Positions 17,165 to 25,587 of a DNA stretch of 37,704 nucleotides are shown in pieces. Position 1 is the first letter of the stretch; each line of letters starts with the position of its first letter. The notes below the pieces were generated by a model. The model was not told the origin of the DNA. It searched no databases and saw nothing but the letters and a program-made list of their open reading frames with translations. The position numbers and the translations under genes are program-made. The DNA is from Candidatus Poribacteria bacterium (GTDB lineage: Bacteria > Poribacteria > WGA-4E > WGA-3G): contig JAAXHI010000368.1 in assembly GCA_012270875.1 (NCBI GenBank), positions 1,717 through 39,420 of the forward strand. Direction: 5' to 3'.

Positions 17165-18463
17165 ATGGTTCAACACAACCCACCGCGCGCATTTCACGTA
17201 ATGACGAAGCCCATCGGGCCGATATGTAATCTTGATTGCGAGTACTGCTTCTACCTTGATAAAGAGAAACTCTATCCCGAAACACGTTCCTTCCGGATGG
17301 ATGATGAAGTCTTGGAAAACTACGTCAAGCAATACATTGACGCGCAGGAAGTCAACGAAGTCACATTCGCATGGCAAGGCGGCGAACCCACACTGATGGG
17401 TGTAGATTTCTTCCGACAAGCGATCCGATACCAGCAGAAATACCGCCGTCCGGGCATGCAGATTCAGAATTCGTTTCAGACGAATGCCACACTCCTCGAC
17501 GATGAATGGGGAGAATTTTTCAAGCGGAACAAATTCTTGATCGGCGTAAGTATCGACGGTCCCCCGGAGACTCATGATAAATACCGCTACGACAAACGCG
17601 GCCGTCCATCGTCCGAACAGGTAATCCAAGGGTTGCGTGTCTTACAAAAGCACAAGGTTGATTATAATATACTGTGTGTTGTTAATAAACACAACGCCGA
17701 GTATCCGAAAGAGGTCTATAGCTACTTCAAGGAGCTTGGTGCTGAGTTCATGCAGTTTATCCCCGCTGTTGAGCATTTCGATGGAAAGAATGTGTCGCCA
17801 CGTTCTGTCACAGCGCGGCAGTACGGTAAATTCCTATGTGCGATCTTTGATGAGTGGGTCGTGAACGACATCGGCAGAATTTTTGTGCAGATTTTCGATG
17901 TCGCGCTTGAGGCGTGGTTGGGCTATAACCCGAGCCTCTGTGTCTTCAATGAGACCTGCGGTGACGCACTCGCCATTGAACATAACGGGGACCTCTACTC
18001 CTGTGACCATTTCGTTACGCCTGATTATCACCTCGGAAACATTGCCGAGAACACTGTAGCGGAGATGGTAGATTCAACGTTCCAGCGCAAATTCGGCACC
18101 GATAAACAGGACACGCTCCCTGAATACTGCCGCAGCTGCGAGGTGAAGTTTGTCTGCAACGGCGGTTGTCCGAAAAACCGTTTCATTAAAACGCCTACGG
18201 GTGAAGACGGTTTGAACTATCTTTGTGCCGGTTATAAGCAGTTTTTCAATCATATCGACGAACCGATGAAGATGATGGCTGCCGCGCTGCAGGCGGGACG
18301 ACCAGCAAACAGCATCATACCGACCCTACGGCAGCGTCAGCAGGAAAAAACGCAAGGCAATACCCCGATAGCCGCGCAAGTCTCACAGAAAGTCGGACGG
18401 AACTCGCCATGTCCGTGCGGCAGTGGTCGCAAGTATAAGCAGTGCTGCCTGAACAAGAAGTGA
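17165..18463 (+). CDS. anaerobic sulfatase-maturating enzyme (radical SAM/SPASM) with C-terminal SEC-C motif
   Basis: CNLDCEYCFYL (CxxxCxxC), WQGGEPTLMG, SIDGPPETHDKYR, SPASM cysteines CRSCEVKFVCNGGCPKNRF; C-terminal VGRNSPCPCGSGRKYKQCC. Confidence 0.93.
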   Translation: MVQHNPPRAFHVMTKPIGPICNLDCEYCFYLDKEKLYPETRSFRMDDEVLENYVKQYIDAQEVNEVTFAWQGGEPTLMGVDFFRQAIRYQQKYRRPGMQIQNSFQTNATLLDDEWGEFFKRNKFLIGVSIDGPPETHDKYRYDKRGRPSSEQVIQGLRVLQKHKVDYNILCVVNKHNAEYPKEVYSYFKELGAEFMQFIPAVEHFDGKNVSPRSVTARQYGKFLCAIFDEWVVNDIGRIFVQIFDVALEAWLGYNPSLCVFNETCGDALAIEHNGDLYSCDHFVTPDYHLGNIAENTVAEMVDSTFQRKFGTDKQDTLPEYCRSCEVKFVCNGGCPKNRFIKTPTGEDGLNYLCAGYKQFFNHIDEPMKMMAAALQAGRPANSIIPTLRQRQQEKTQGNTPIAAQVSQKVGRNSPCPCGSGRKYKQCCLNKK

Positions 18464-18481
18464 CATTAGAGAGGCGAAATT

Positions 18482-19069
18482 TTGTCAAAAAATGTGATAG
18501 TTATTGCCGGTCCAAACGGGTCCGGCAAAACGACTTTTGTGTCCGAATACCTCCGCGAGTCAGAGGTTTCTGTATATATTAGTGCCGACGCAATCGCCGA
18601 AAGATTGGTATCCCGTCCAGAGGAGATGGACAGCGTCAAGATTCAAGCGGGACGACTCTTTATACGAGAAATCCAGGAGCTTATCGAATCAGGGACAGAT
18701 TTTATTGTAGAGGTGACGCTCTCAGGAAAAGGATTTGCAAGAACTATCGCTCAATTAAAACGTGCTGGCTATACGGTGACCATCGTCTTTATTTTTCTCA
18801 AATCTCCTGAGACAAGCGTTGCTCGTGTGCGGAATCGTGTGGAGGCAGGCGGACACCATGTACCAACGGAAGATGTCGTGCGTCGGTTTTATCGGAGCAA
18901 ACACAACTTTTGGTATACTTACAGAAATTTGGTGGATCGATGGAGTCTCGTTTACAATTCTGGGGAACGTCCCCAAGAAGTCGCTTTTGGGGAGGGCGAT
19001 CAACTTACAGTAATAGATAGAGGTGGCTTTGAATTATTTATACAAGACATTAATAATAGAGGTGTATAA
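18482..19069 (+). CDS. zeta-toxin-family P-loop protein
   Basis: TTG start; VIVIAGPNGSGKTTF Walker A, YISADAIAERL, FIVEVTLSG, VARVRNRVEAGGHHVPTEDVVRRFYRS. Confidence 0.85.
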   Translation: MSKNVIVIAGPNGSGKTTFVSEYLRESEVSVYISADAIAERLVSRPEEMDSVKIQAGRLFIREIQELIESGTDFIVEVTLSGKGFARTIAQLKRAGYTVTIVFIFLKSPETSVARVRNRVEAGGHHVPTEDVVRRFYRSKHNFWYTYRNLVDRWSLVYNSGERPQEVAFGEGDQLTVIDRGGFELFIQDINNRGV

Positions 19070-19296
19070 TGCATCAAGACAAGCTAAGTCCTGAAACCTA
19101 TGAATGGGCACATGAAATGCTGCGGATTGCCAATCGTGCAGCGAAAAGAGCACAGGAAGAAAACCGCAAAAAGGGGATTCCGAATGTGTATGATATTAAC
19201 GGACACCGTTACTACGAACTCCCGAATGGCGAACTGACAACAAAAAACCCGTATGACGGACCCGAGGAAACGAATACAAGTGAGGAAAAATGTTAA
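19069..19296 (+). CDS. small hypothetical protein, candidate partner/antitoxin of the zeta-like protein
   Basis: 75 aa; ATG overlaps the upstream TAA (TAATG); charged N-terminal helix LSPETYEWAHEMLRIANRAAKRAQEENRKKG; stop overlaps the next gene. Confidence 0.65.
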   Translation: MHQDKLSPETYEWAHEMLRIANRAAKRAQEENRKKGIPNVYDINGHRYYELPNGELTTKNPYDGPEETNTSEEKC

Positions 19297-20063
19297 CTGT
19301 CTGTTACGACCCCTATTCTGGTACATTGGGTAGGTTTACGCGTGCCGAGATTTTTACCCTCGTTGCTGAGGCAGGTTACGAAGGCATCAACATTCCGGTA
19401 CATTCCGGTTTTCTCGGTGAACTCTCAACCGCAGAAATAGACGACGCGGTGAACCTCGCCGAGCAACATGAACTCGTCGCGCCGACGATCGGCTTCGGTA
19501 ACCATATCCTAACGACACCCGCCCGAAAAACCGAGGCATTGCAACACTTTGAGATCGTGCTTGAAGTCGCTCGCCGATTCCGCGCTGATGTTATCGGTGT
19601 ATGGGTGAACCCATCAGAAGGTGTGTCGAGAGAAACGTCTCTTGACGCGCTTGCCGATAATCTGTCCCAGATGGTAGGTCCCTGCGATGAAAACGGAATG
19701 AAAATTGCCCTTGAGTTTGAGAAAGGATGTCCGCTCGATAACTATCGCGAGGGTGTTGCATTCATTGAGGACACAGGACTGTCTGTCTATTTGACCTGTG
19801 ATACATACCATCTTTTCAACGACGGTGCGGAACCACACACAGCGGCACACGCCATGAAGGCATGCTTAGGTGATGTACACCTATCGGGAAGTAACCGCGG
19901 CGAACCCGGTGGTGGTGTTTTCGATTTTGAGACGTTCGCGCAAGGTTTGAAAGAGATTGGGTTTTTCGGTCCACTGGTTGTCCAATATAAGATGGAAGAT
20001 GTGTCAAGCATCGCACGCAGCTGCCAATTTACCAAGAAATTCCGAGCGATGATACAGGCATAG
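19290..20063 (+). CDS. sugar phosphate isomerase/epimerase (xylose isomerase-like TIM barrel)
   Basis: AEAGYEGINIPVHSGF, NGMKIALEFEKG, CDTYHLFNDG, VHLSGSNRGEPGGGVFDFETFAQGLKEIGFFGPLVVQ. Confidence 0.85.
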   Translation: MLTVCYDPYSGTLGRFTRAEIFTLVAEAGYEGINIPVHSGFLGELSTAEIDDAVNLAEQHELVAPTIGFGNHILTTPARKTEALQHFEIVLEVARRFRADVIGVWVNPSEGVSRETSLDALADNLSQMVGPCDENGMKIALEFEKGCPLDNYREGVAFIEDTGLSVYLTCDTYHLFNDGAEPHTAAHAMKACLGDVHLSGSNRGEPGGGVFDFETFAQGLKEIGFFGPLVVQYKMEDVSSIARSCQFTKKFRAMIQA

Positions 20064-20078
20064 AGAGGAGATTTCGGC

Positions 20079-21197
20079 ATGCGAACGGTCGTCTTTTTAG
20101 TTTTTATCCTTACCCTTATAGTTGGACACAGCCATGCTCACGTAACAGAACACCCATCAGCAGGAACGGAAAACTTTCAGTTCGTCGCACACCACGAGGC
20201 AGCTGAATCGGGGTTACAAACCCCTCCTACCAGCGGACAAGGCGCGCTTAAGTTTAAGGTTCTCTATGCGCGCGACCATTTTCCAGCGGAAGTCGTCGCC
20301 GCGATTGATAAAGCACACGGCGGGTTTGATGTGGACCGGCGGGAAGGAAAAGGTGAAACCTATTTTGCGTTACCCGATGTCGGTATCATCCAAATCAGTG
20401 CCGACCTGAAAACAACACGGCTCATTGAGACCCCAGCAGCATTGAAAAAAGCCAACGCGCACTATGTAACTGTCTGGACGACAACCGGTGGTACACCTTA
20501 TCTCTCTTTTCCTGCAGATGATGTCGGTAAAATTTTCACAACAACATTAGACGGAAAACTCGTGCATACATTGGAAGCCCCAGACGCAACGATGGATTTC
20601 AAGCAGCAGGCGGTCAACACCTATTTCAGTGAAGGTGGAAAGTTTGTCCCTACTGGAGTAACGCATGTCGATGGTATGCTTTACGTTACGACCGGCTACT
20701 CCGATTTAGATTACATCTTGGGTGTGAAACTCACGAGTCTTAACCCGCTTGAAGCGAACTGGTACCCGCTGGCGTTCGGAGGTAAAGGCGATGAACCCGG
20801 ACAGTTCGGCACAGGACACCATATCACAGTGCCTTATGGCACCAAACGGTTGGATGCTTCCGATCGAGCAAATGCGGAAATCGAACGCTATTCCGCAGAC
20901 GGCACCTATTTGGAGACGCTACCGCTTATCAAAGGTTCATTCCCGTGCAGTATTGATTACGAAGCTGGATATGCTGTCGTTGCGTGCCTCTTTGGACCGA
21001 ATAAGGATAAAGGCGCGCCACTCTACATACTGGAGGGAAACAACCTCGTCTCAACGGTTATGTTAAAAGAGGAGTTAGGTGTAGAGACCTTCCAACATCT
21101 GCACGGCGCAGTTATCCGCAAAATTGATGGTAAATTCTACATCATCGCGCAGTCTTGGAATCCTGGGGACATCGTTATTTTGGAACAGATGATGTAA
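20079..21197 (+). CDS. secreted beta-propeller-like protein
   Basis: Signal peptide MRTVVFLVFILTLIVGHSHAH; repeated YVTTGYSDLDYILGVKL, PGQFGTGHHITV, IERYSADGTYLETL elements; in-frame palindromic repeat near N-terminus. Confidence 0.7.
   Translation: MRTVVFLVFILTLIVGHSHAHVTEHPSAGTENFQFVAHHEAAESGLQTPPTSGQGALKFKVLYARDHFPAEVVAAIDKAHGGFDVDRREGKGETYFALPDVGIIQISADLKTTRLIETPAALKKANAHYVTVWTTTGGTPYLSFPADDVGKIFTTTLDGKLVHTLEAPDATMDFKQQAVNTYFSEGGKFVPTGVTHVDGMLYVTTGYSDLDYILGVKLTSLNPLEANWYPLAFGGKGDEPGQFGTGHHITVPYGTKRLDASDRANAEIERYSADGTYLETLPLIKGSFPCSIDYEAGYAVVACLFGPNKDKGAPLYILEGNNLVSTVMLKEELGVETFQHLHGAVIRKIDGKFYIIAQSWNPGDIVILEQMM
20207..20231. repeat. dispersed palindromic repeat copy 3, inside the beta-propeller gene, opposite orientation
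   Basis: GGGGTT-ACA-AACCCC at 20210-20224 followed by TCCTACC; reverse complement GGTAGGAGGGGTTTGTAACCCC matches the family layout. Confidence 0.65.
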
Positions 21198-21265
21198 AAT
21201 ATAGGTGTCAGGAAAAGGAAATTTATAAACCTCTATACTGTTTATTGCGTTAATTTAATAAAACC

Positions 21266-21294
21266 TTGAAAAATGCTTGCCATAAGTTTAGAAT
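21266..21294 (+). promoter_or_regulatory. sigma70-like promoter of the restriction-modification-like operon: TTGAAA-17 bp-TAGAAT
   Basis: -35 21266-21271, 17-bp spacer, -10 21289-21294, 33 nt upstream of the ATG at 21328. Confidence 0.55.
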
Positions 21295-21327
21295 TATACC
21301 AAAACTATTTTGAATAGGATAATTATC

Positions 21328-22677
21328 ATGAAACAGGAGCAATTGACCAGAGAGGAAATGATGCTGAAGCATCCAGAGCAATATTATTTGTGGTTGACTA
21401 CGAAAGATGACGAATCGCGCAGTACCGATACCTCACCTGTAAAGGATAACAAATCGCGCACGACCGATGTTCTAGATCCGTACCTGCATAAGATATTTGA
21501 GGTAAGTGATAAATATTTAAAGCGTGTGTTCAATGAAGAGGTTTTGAACGAATTTAGAATAGATTGTTTTCGCCATATTCGAGGTGACCGGAATTCGACC
21601 ATAGAACAGTATGTCAAAGCGTATTACGATTTGATCAAAAGAGAGTATCAAAAACAATACACCAATGCCGATGCATCTCTGAATCAGTCCATTTTTTCTC
21701 AACCTCACATTCCGAAAGCGTTGTGGGGTAATTGTCTTGATTTTTTGAGGCGCATGGATAGCGAGAGCGTTCAACTAATGGTCACTTCCCCACCATATTA
21801 CAACGCGAGAGATTATTCCCAGTGGGCAACTCTGGATGACTACTTAGATGAAATGTCCTCTATTATCAAGGAGTGCTATCGGGTTTTGGATAATCACCGC
21901 CCTTTCGTTTTCAATGTAGGCGACATATTCGACAACGACAATAGGGAAACTAAATCATCTTGGGGAAAACGCCGAATACCTTTAGGGGCATATTTCACTC
22001 AGATATTTGAAGATCACGGTTTTCAATTTGTAGATGACTTTATCTGGGACAAAGGGGAAGTTCAGACCCAACGACATAAAAATGGAAACAGACCTTACCC
22101 ATTGTATCAATATCCAGTCAACTGTTATGAGCACATTTTTGTTTTCTACAAACATCGGTTGGATGAAATGCCCTATCCTTGTCCAATATGTGGTTGTTTG
22201 AAAGTCAATGGAAATGCGTATTCCAGAGTGGGTGTTAAATCTTGGGAATGCAAGAATTTAGAATGCTTTGAGCGATCAGCAGGCAATCGAGGCAAACGTT
22301 TTTCAGCCCGGACTCAGTTAATGACTGGGTTGCAGCGATCCGAAAATCTCGTTGGTGAAGATTTACTACACAGGTGGCGTCGCGATGTTGTCAAACTTGC
22401 CCCAGTGATTAAGATAAACAGCAAGGGACAGAACACCTTAGGGCATACAGCACCTTTCCCAAAAGAGATTCCCGAATACGCTGTGCAAGTATTTACAGGT
22501 ATAAATGAATCTGTCCTTGATCCTTTTGCGGGTTCGTTTACGACAACAATAGAATCATTTCGTCAAAAACGAAACAGTATTGGAATAGAACTGAATCGGA
22601 CAATGTTCAGAGATGCGGTGTTGACACGATTTTCCAATACCGTTGGTATAAGACCGAAAGAGGTGGATAGTGAATGA
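21328..22677 (+). CDS. site-specific DNA methyltransferase (beta-class N4C/N6A type) with N-terminal extension and internal Cys4 motif
   Basis: VTSPPYYNARDYSQW (motif IV) precedes SVLDPFAGSFTTTIESFRQKRNSIGIELN (motif I); CPICGC...WECKNLEC insert; ~130-aa N-terminal extension. Confidence 0.9.
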   Translation: MKQEQLTREEMMLKHPEQYYLWLTTKDDESRSTDTSPVKDNKSRTTDVLDPYLHKIFEVSDKYLKRVFNEEVLNEFRIDCFRHIRGDRNSTIEQYVKAYYDLIKREYQKQYTNADASLNQSIFSQPHIPKALWGNCLDFLRRMDSESVQLMVTSPPYYNARDYSQWATLDDYLDEMSSIIKECYRVLDNHRPFVFNVGDIFDNDNRETKSSWGKRRIPLGAYFTQIFEDHGFQFVDDFIWDKGEVQTQRHKNGNRPYPLYQYPVNCYEHIFVFYKHRLDEMPYPCPICGCLKVNGNAYSRVGVKSWECKNLECFERSAGNRGKRFSARTQLMTGLQRSENLVGEDLLHRWRRDVVKLAPVIKINSKGQNTLGHTAPFPKEIPEYAVQVFTGINESVLDPFAGSFTTTIESFRQKRNSIGIELNRTMFRDAVLTRFSNTVGIRPKEVDSE

Positions 22678-23338
22678 ATCTGCAGAAAGAGACAAGAAAG
22701 TAATAGGTCTTTATGGAGAGATGCGGTTAGCGATGGAACTGCATAACCGAGGGTGGCAAGTTTACAGAGCGTATATTGACGAGAAAATTGATTTTGTCAT
22801 TCTGAAAAATTATTGCGAAAACTGCAAGGATTTCAAAAACGCGTTGACGCGTGAACAATACTATAAAGGAAAAAACCGTAAAGCCGTAACTCCGCTTTGT
22901 GAAACATGTGAACAAGACAGTCTGAAAATGCTCATTCGCTTTATTCAAGTGAAAACATCAGACGGAAAGCCTGACACACCAACAAAATCAGGGAAAGAAA
23001 AGAAAAAGTACAGTTTCCACCCTAAAATCCGTTATCACTTGAAAGATGGTAGAGTGTTTTACGTGTGGATACAAGTCTGGGACGCGGATACGCACGACAT
23101 TAACTACTTCATTTTCAAGACCGAGGACGTTGAATTTTTTGATAATTTGGAGTTGGATACCTACCAAATAACCGACAATCAAAAAACTGAATTACCGATA
23201 ACCAAAGAGGGCAAGGTAATAAAAAGGGCAAAGACGCTATCAAATGGAAAGAAATACGATTACAGTGTATTTGAAAAATTTCGCAACAACTTTAAATGCT
23301 TGGAAGAAGTGATAACAGAAGGCGATTCTTGGAAGTAA
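22670..23338 (+). CDS. candidate PD-(D/E)XK-like restriction endonuclease with Cys-pair insertion
   Basis: GTG start overlapping the MTase stop by 8 nt, GAGG SD-like upstream; LYGEMRLAMELHNRGWQVYRAYIDEKIDFVIL ... RFIQVKTSDGK; CENC and CETC between the putative D and QVK. Confidence 0.7.
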   Translation: MNESAERDKKVIGLYGEMRLAMELHNRGWQVYRAYIDEKIDFVILKNYCENCKDFKNALTREQYYKGKNRKAVTPLCETCEQDSLKMLIRFIQVKTSDGKPDTPTKSGKEKKKYSFHPKIRYHLKDGRVFYVWIQVWDADTHDINYFIFKTEDVEFFDNLELDTYQITDNQKTELPITKEGKVIKRAKTLSNGKKYDYSVFEKFRNNFKCLEEVITEGDSWK

Positions 23339-23419
23339 CAGTGTTTGGTCCTGAATAGTTCAGAAGAATAGATTAAATTATTTGTAATATTTTAAGTCGA
23401 AAACTAATTAATGCGTAAA

Positions 23420-25051
23420 TTATTCGGTTTCATTGGATAGCAGTTTCAGACTGTTTTCACCCGGTACATATAGATACGCGTTTCTACCCGTGAAGTATTG
23501 CGCGTACACATTTTCCCAATCGCTGTTTGTCAGTTTCCAGCGTGGTGCGGGACCGAGTTTAAAATAGACAATATCCGCCTCTTGGAGACTCTTAAACGGA
23601 TAATCGCCTATCGGCGCGCCTCGGTGTCGAGACACGAAAATAACAGCATTGTGAATATCCTGCTCTGCTACCATCGGTGGTAGCTTCTGGTAGACATGCC
23701 CCCAATTCTGGTATCTTTCCCCAATACGGACATAACTCCATACAACGTTGACGCTGAGCAACAGCAGACATACCCCAACGACAACAGCAAGCACGGGTCT
23801 CTGGAGCGGTTTGAATCGCTCATAAAGGATTAACATCCCACGTGCTACCAGTGGAATGAAACCGAGGAATGTCAATTCGGTGTAATAACGCGCATTGACA
23901 GGTGTGTATCCCCACGTTGAACCTTCAAAGTAGAAAAAAGCGTAAAGCAACAAGTTAGCTACGAGTAGTGCAAGACAGAACACATCGTATCTGTTCCGCG
24001 AAGGGTGGAAGAAAGGGATAAAGAACAGGCACCAAGGCAGAATTAACGGCACAAAGGCGATAATCCATGTCAAAGACAATTCGGCATCTCTCAACAAATG
24101 GTGGTGATAACTCCCCCACCCGAGCGCGTTGAAACTGATACAAGGGAGAATGTGTCGCCACGTCCTTTCGATTGACCATGCCGGTGTAAAAATAAACGCT
24201 TGCTCGATATTAGGTTCGTAGCCTTCCGTCCGAGCACCGAACCCAATTTTATCATAAGGCTGTGCGACCGTGTGCGTGAACATGAACGGATCTTCTGTGA
24301 AATGCGCGTTCCACGCCGTACACACACCAAGCATCACAATGAATGGAATAAAGAAGAACCCGAAGCGTTTTAGCGTAGCGAACAGAGTTTGTCGGTGCTG
24401 AAATTGCGTGAGCAGATAGTAGATCGTCAATCCTGCGCCAACAACGCCAAAGACAACTGCTGAGAGCGGACGCGTATTGAACGCATATCCCAACGCAAAT
24501 CCTGAGAGCAAAGGATAGCCAATCCGTGCGAGAAGAGGCGCGTCGCTCTCACACTTCAAGGTCCTAAGGAGTGCAAATAGATAGAGCGAAAGATAGAAAC
24601 GGCTGACCGGTTCACTGAACCATGTTGATCCCATACCGAGCGTTGCTGGCGAAATGAGTCCAAGCACCGCCGCGAGGAGCGCGATGCCGTTATGGATGTC
24701 CCCATATATCTCTTTCACAAAAAGGTAGAGAAATAGGAGTGCTCCACCTGTTGCAAGCGCAGGAATCAGCCACGGTGCGTTGATAAATACGCCGAACATC
24801 AGCATCAAGGCGTTGCCGAACGGATACTTTGAATACCATTTACCGTTCAGAACATTGATATGCGGTGAAGAAGAGAATCCGTGTTCTGGGGGCGCGGGGA
24901 ATGAGAGTTTGCCCGCCGCGAACAACTTTGCTTGGAATAGATACGAGACAGTGTCGGGTTCAAAGTAGGTAAACTGGAAATAGATACCGCATAGGAGTAC
25001 CGATAGCAGGACACCGAGTATTGCAATGATGAAAATAGGTTTAATTCTCAT
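23420..25051 (-). CDS. multi-pass membrane glycosyltransferase-like protein (GT39/ArnT/PMT-like)
   Basis: Early FEPDTVSYLFQAKLFAAGKLSFPAPP motif, many TM segments, YPFGNALMLMFG. Confidence 0.7.
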   Translation of the reverse strand: MRIKPIFIIAILGVLLSVLLCGIYFQFTYFEPDTVSYLFQAKLFAAGKLSFPAPPEHGFSSSPHINVLNGKWYSKYPFGNALMLMFGVFINAPWLIPALATGGALLFLYLFVKEIYGDIHNGIALLAAVLGLISPATLGMGSTWFSEPVSRFYLSLYLFALLRTLKCESDAPLLARIGYPLLSGFALGYAFNTRPLSAVVFGVVGAGLTIYYLLTQFQHRQTLFATLKRFGFFFIPFIVMLGVCTAWNAHFTEDPFMFTHTVAQPYDKIGFGARTEGYEPNIEQAFIFTPAWSIERTWRHILPCISFNALGWGSYHHHLLRDAELSLTWIIAFVPLILPWCLFFIPFFHPSRNRYDVFCLALLVANLLLYAFFYFEGSTWGYTPVNARYYTELTFLGFIPLVARGMLILYERFKPLQRPVLAVVVGVCLLLLSVNVVWSYVRIGERYQNWGHVYQKLPPMVAEQDIHNAVIFVSRHRGAPIGDYPFKSLQEADIVYFKLGPAPRWKLTNSDWENVYAQYFTGRNAYLYVPGENSLKLLSNETE

Positions 25052-25079
25052 GACATTATTTGGTAGCCTTTTAAAAAAT

Positions 25080-25108
25080 TTGACATTCGCCGCTCAATAC
25101 GGTATAAT
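25080..25108 (+). promoter_or_regulatory. consensus sigma70 promoter for the his leader: TTGACA-17 bp-TATAAT
   Basis: Exact consensus hexamers at 25080-25085 and 25103-25108 with a 17-bp spacer. Confidence 0.85.
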
Positions 25109-25207
25109 ATCATTAAGTCCGGATTAAAGTCACTAACTTTTTTGTAGCAAGTCTGCCTCTTTCTCAATAACAGGCAGGAATTCTGACATTACAAATAACA
25201 CTGAAAA

Positions 25208-25261
25208 ATGCTTAACGTTATTACATTTAACATCCATCACCATCATTCGGTCCACTTCTAA
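25208..25261 (+). CDS. histidine-rich leader peptide MLNVITFNIHHHHSVHF
   Basis: ATG CTT AAC GTT ATT ACA TTT AAC ATC CAT CAC CAT CAT TCG GTC CAC TTC TAA: four consecutive His codons plus a fifth; located between promoter and terminator upstream of hisZ-hisG. No obvious SD. Confidence 0.75.
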   Translation: MLNVITFNIHHHHSVHF

Positions 25262-25263
25262 GT

Positions 25264-25406
25264 AGAGCGGATGAGGGAATATGAATAGATATCTTTGATA
25301 CGAAGCAAGTTTAACTTGTTTGGACCCTGGTAAACGAGCCGCTCTCTTCCGTGCTATGTTGTTAGCACGCGCGAGAAAAGCGCAAAAGTTTACTGGGTTT
25401 TTTTTT
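25264..25406 (+). terminator. his attenuator: alternative pairing plus intrinsic terminator
   Basis: AGAGCGG (25264-25270) complementary to CCGCTCT (25339-25345); outer terminator stem CCCTGGTAAAC (25325-25335)/GTTTACTGGG (25388-25397), inner GTGCTA/TAGCAC; 9-T run at 25398-25406. Confidence 0.75.
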
Positions 25407-25587
25407 GACTTTTTTATTTATAAGGTTTTTGCTCCGTTTTGTCCGCCTTCCCGGTAACGGGTGGAATCCGTGTCAAAAACGGGTTTCTGTCGAGATCATG
25501 GTAGGATTGAGGATTTTAAAGCTTTTTGAAATTGGCGTTTTCATAAACAATAGTTGGAGGATGTACCCTTGGCGTACATGGAAAAAA

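Noticed and set aside
21412-21470. Short direct repeat in the MTase N-terminus (AATCGCGCAGTACCGAT / AATCGCGCACGACCGAT)
   Set aside because: Only two imperfect copies encoding DESRSTDT/DNKSRTTD; likely a local linker duplication, not a separate element
25405-25587. ORF-track N-terminal extension of hisZ
   Set aside because: Starts in the attenuator poly-T tract and the added residues do not resemble HisRS/HisZ N-termini, which begin near KPAGTNDFLP
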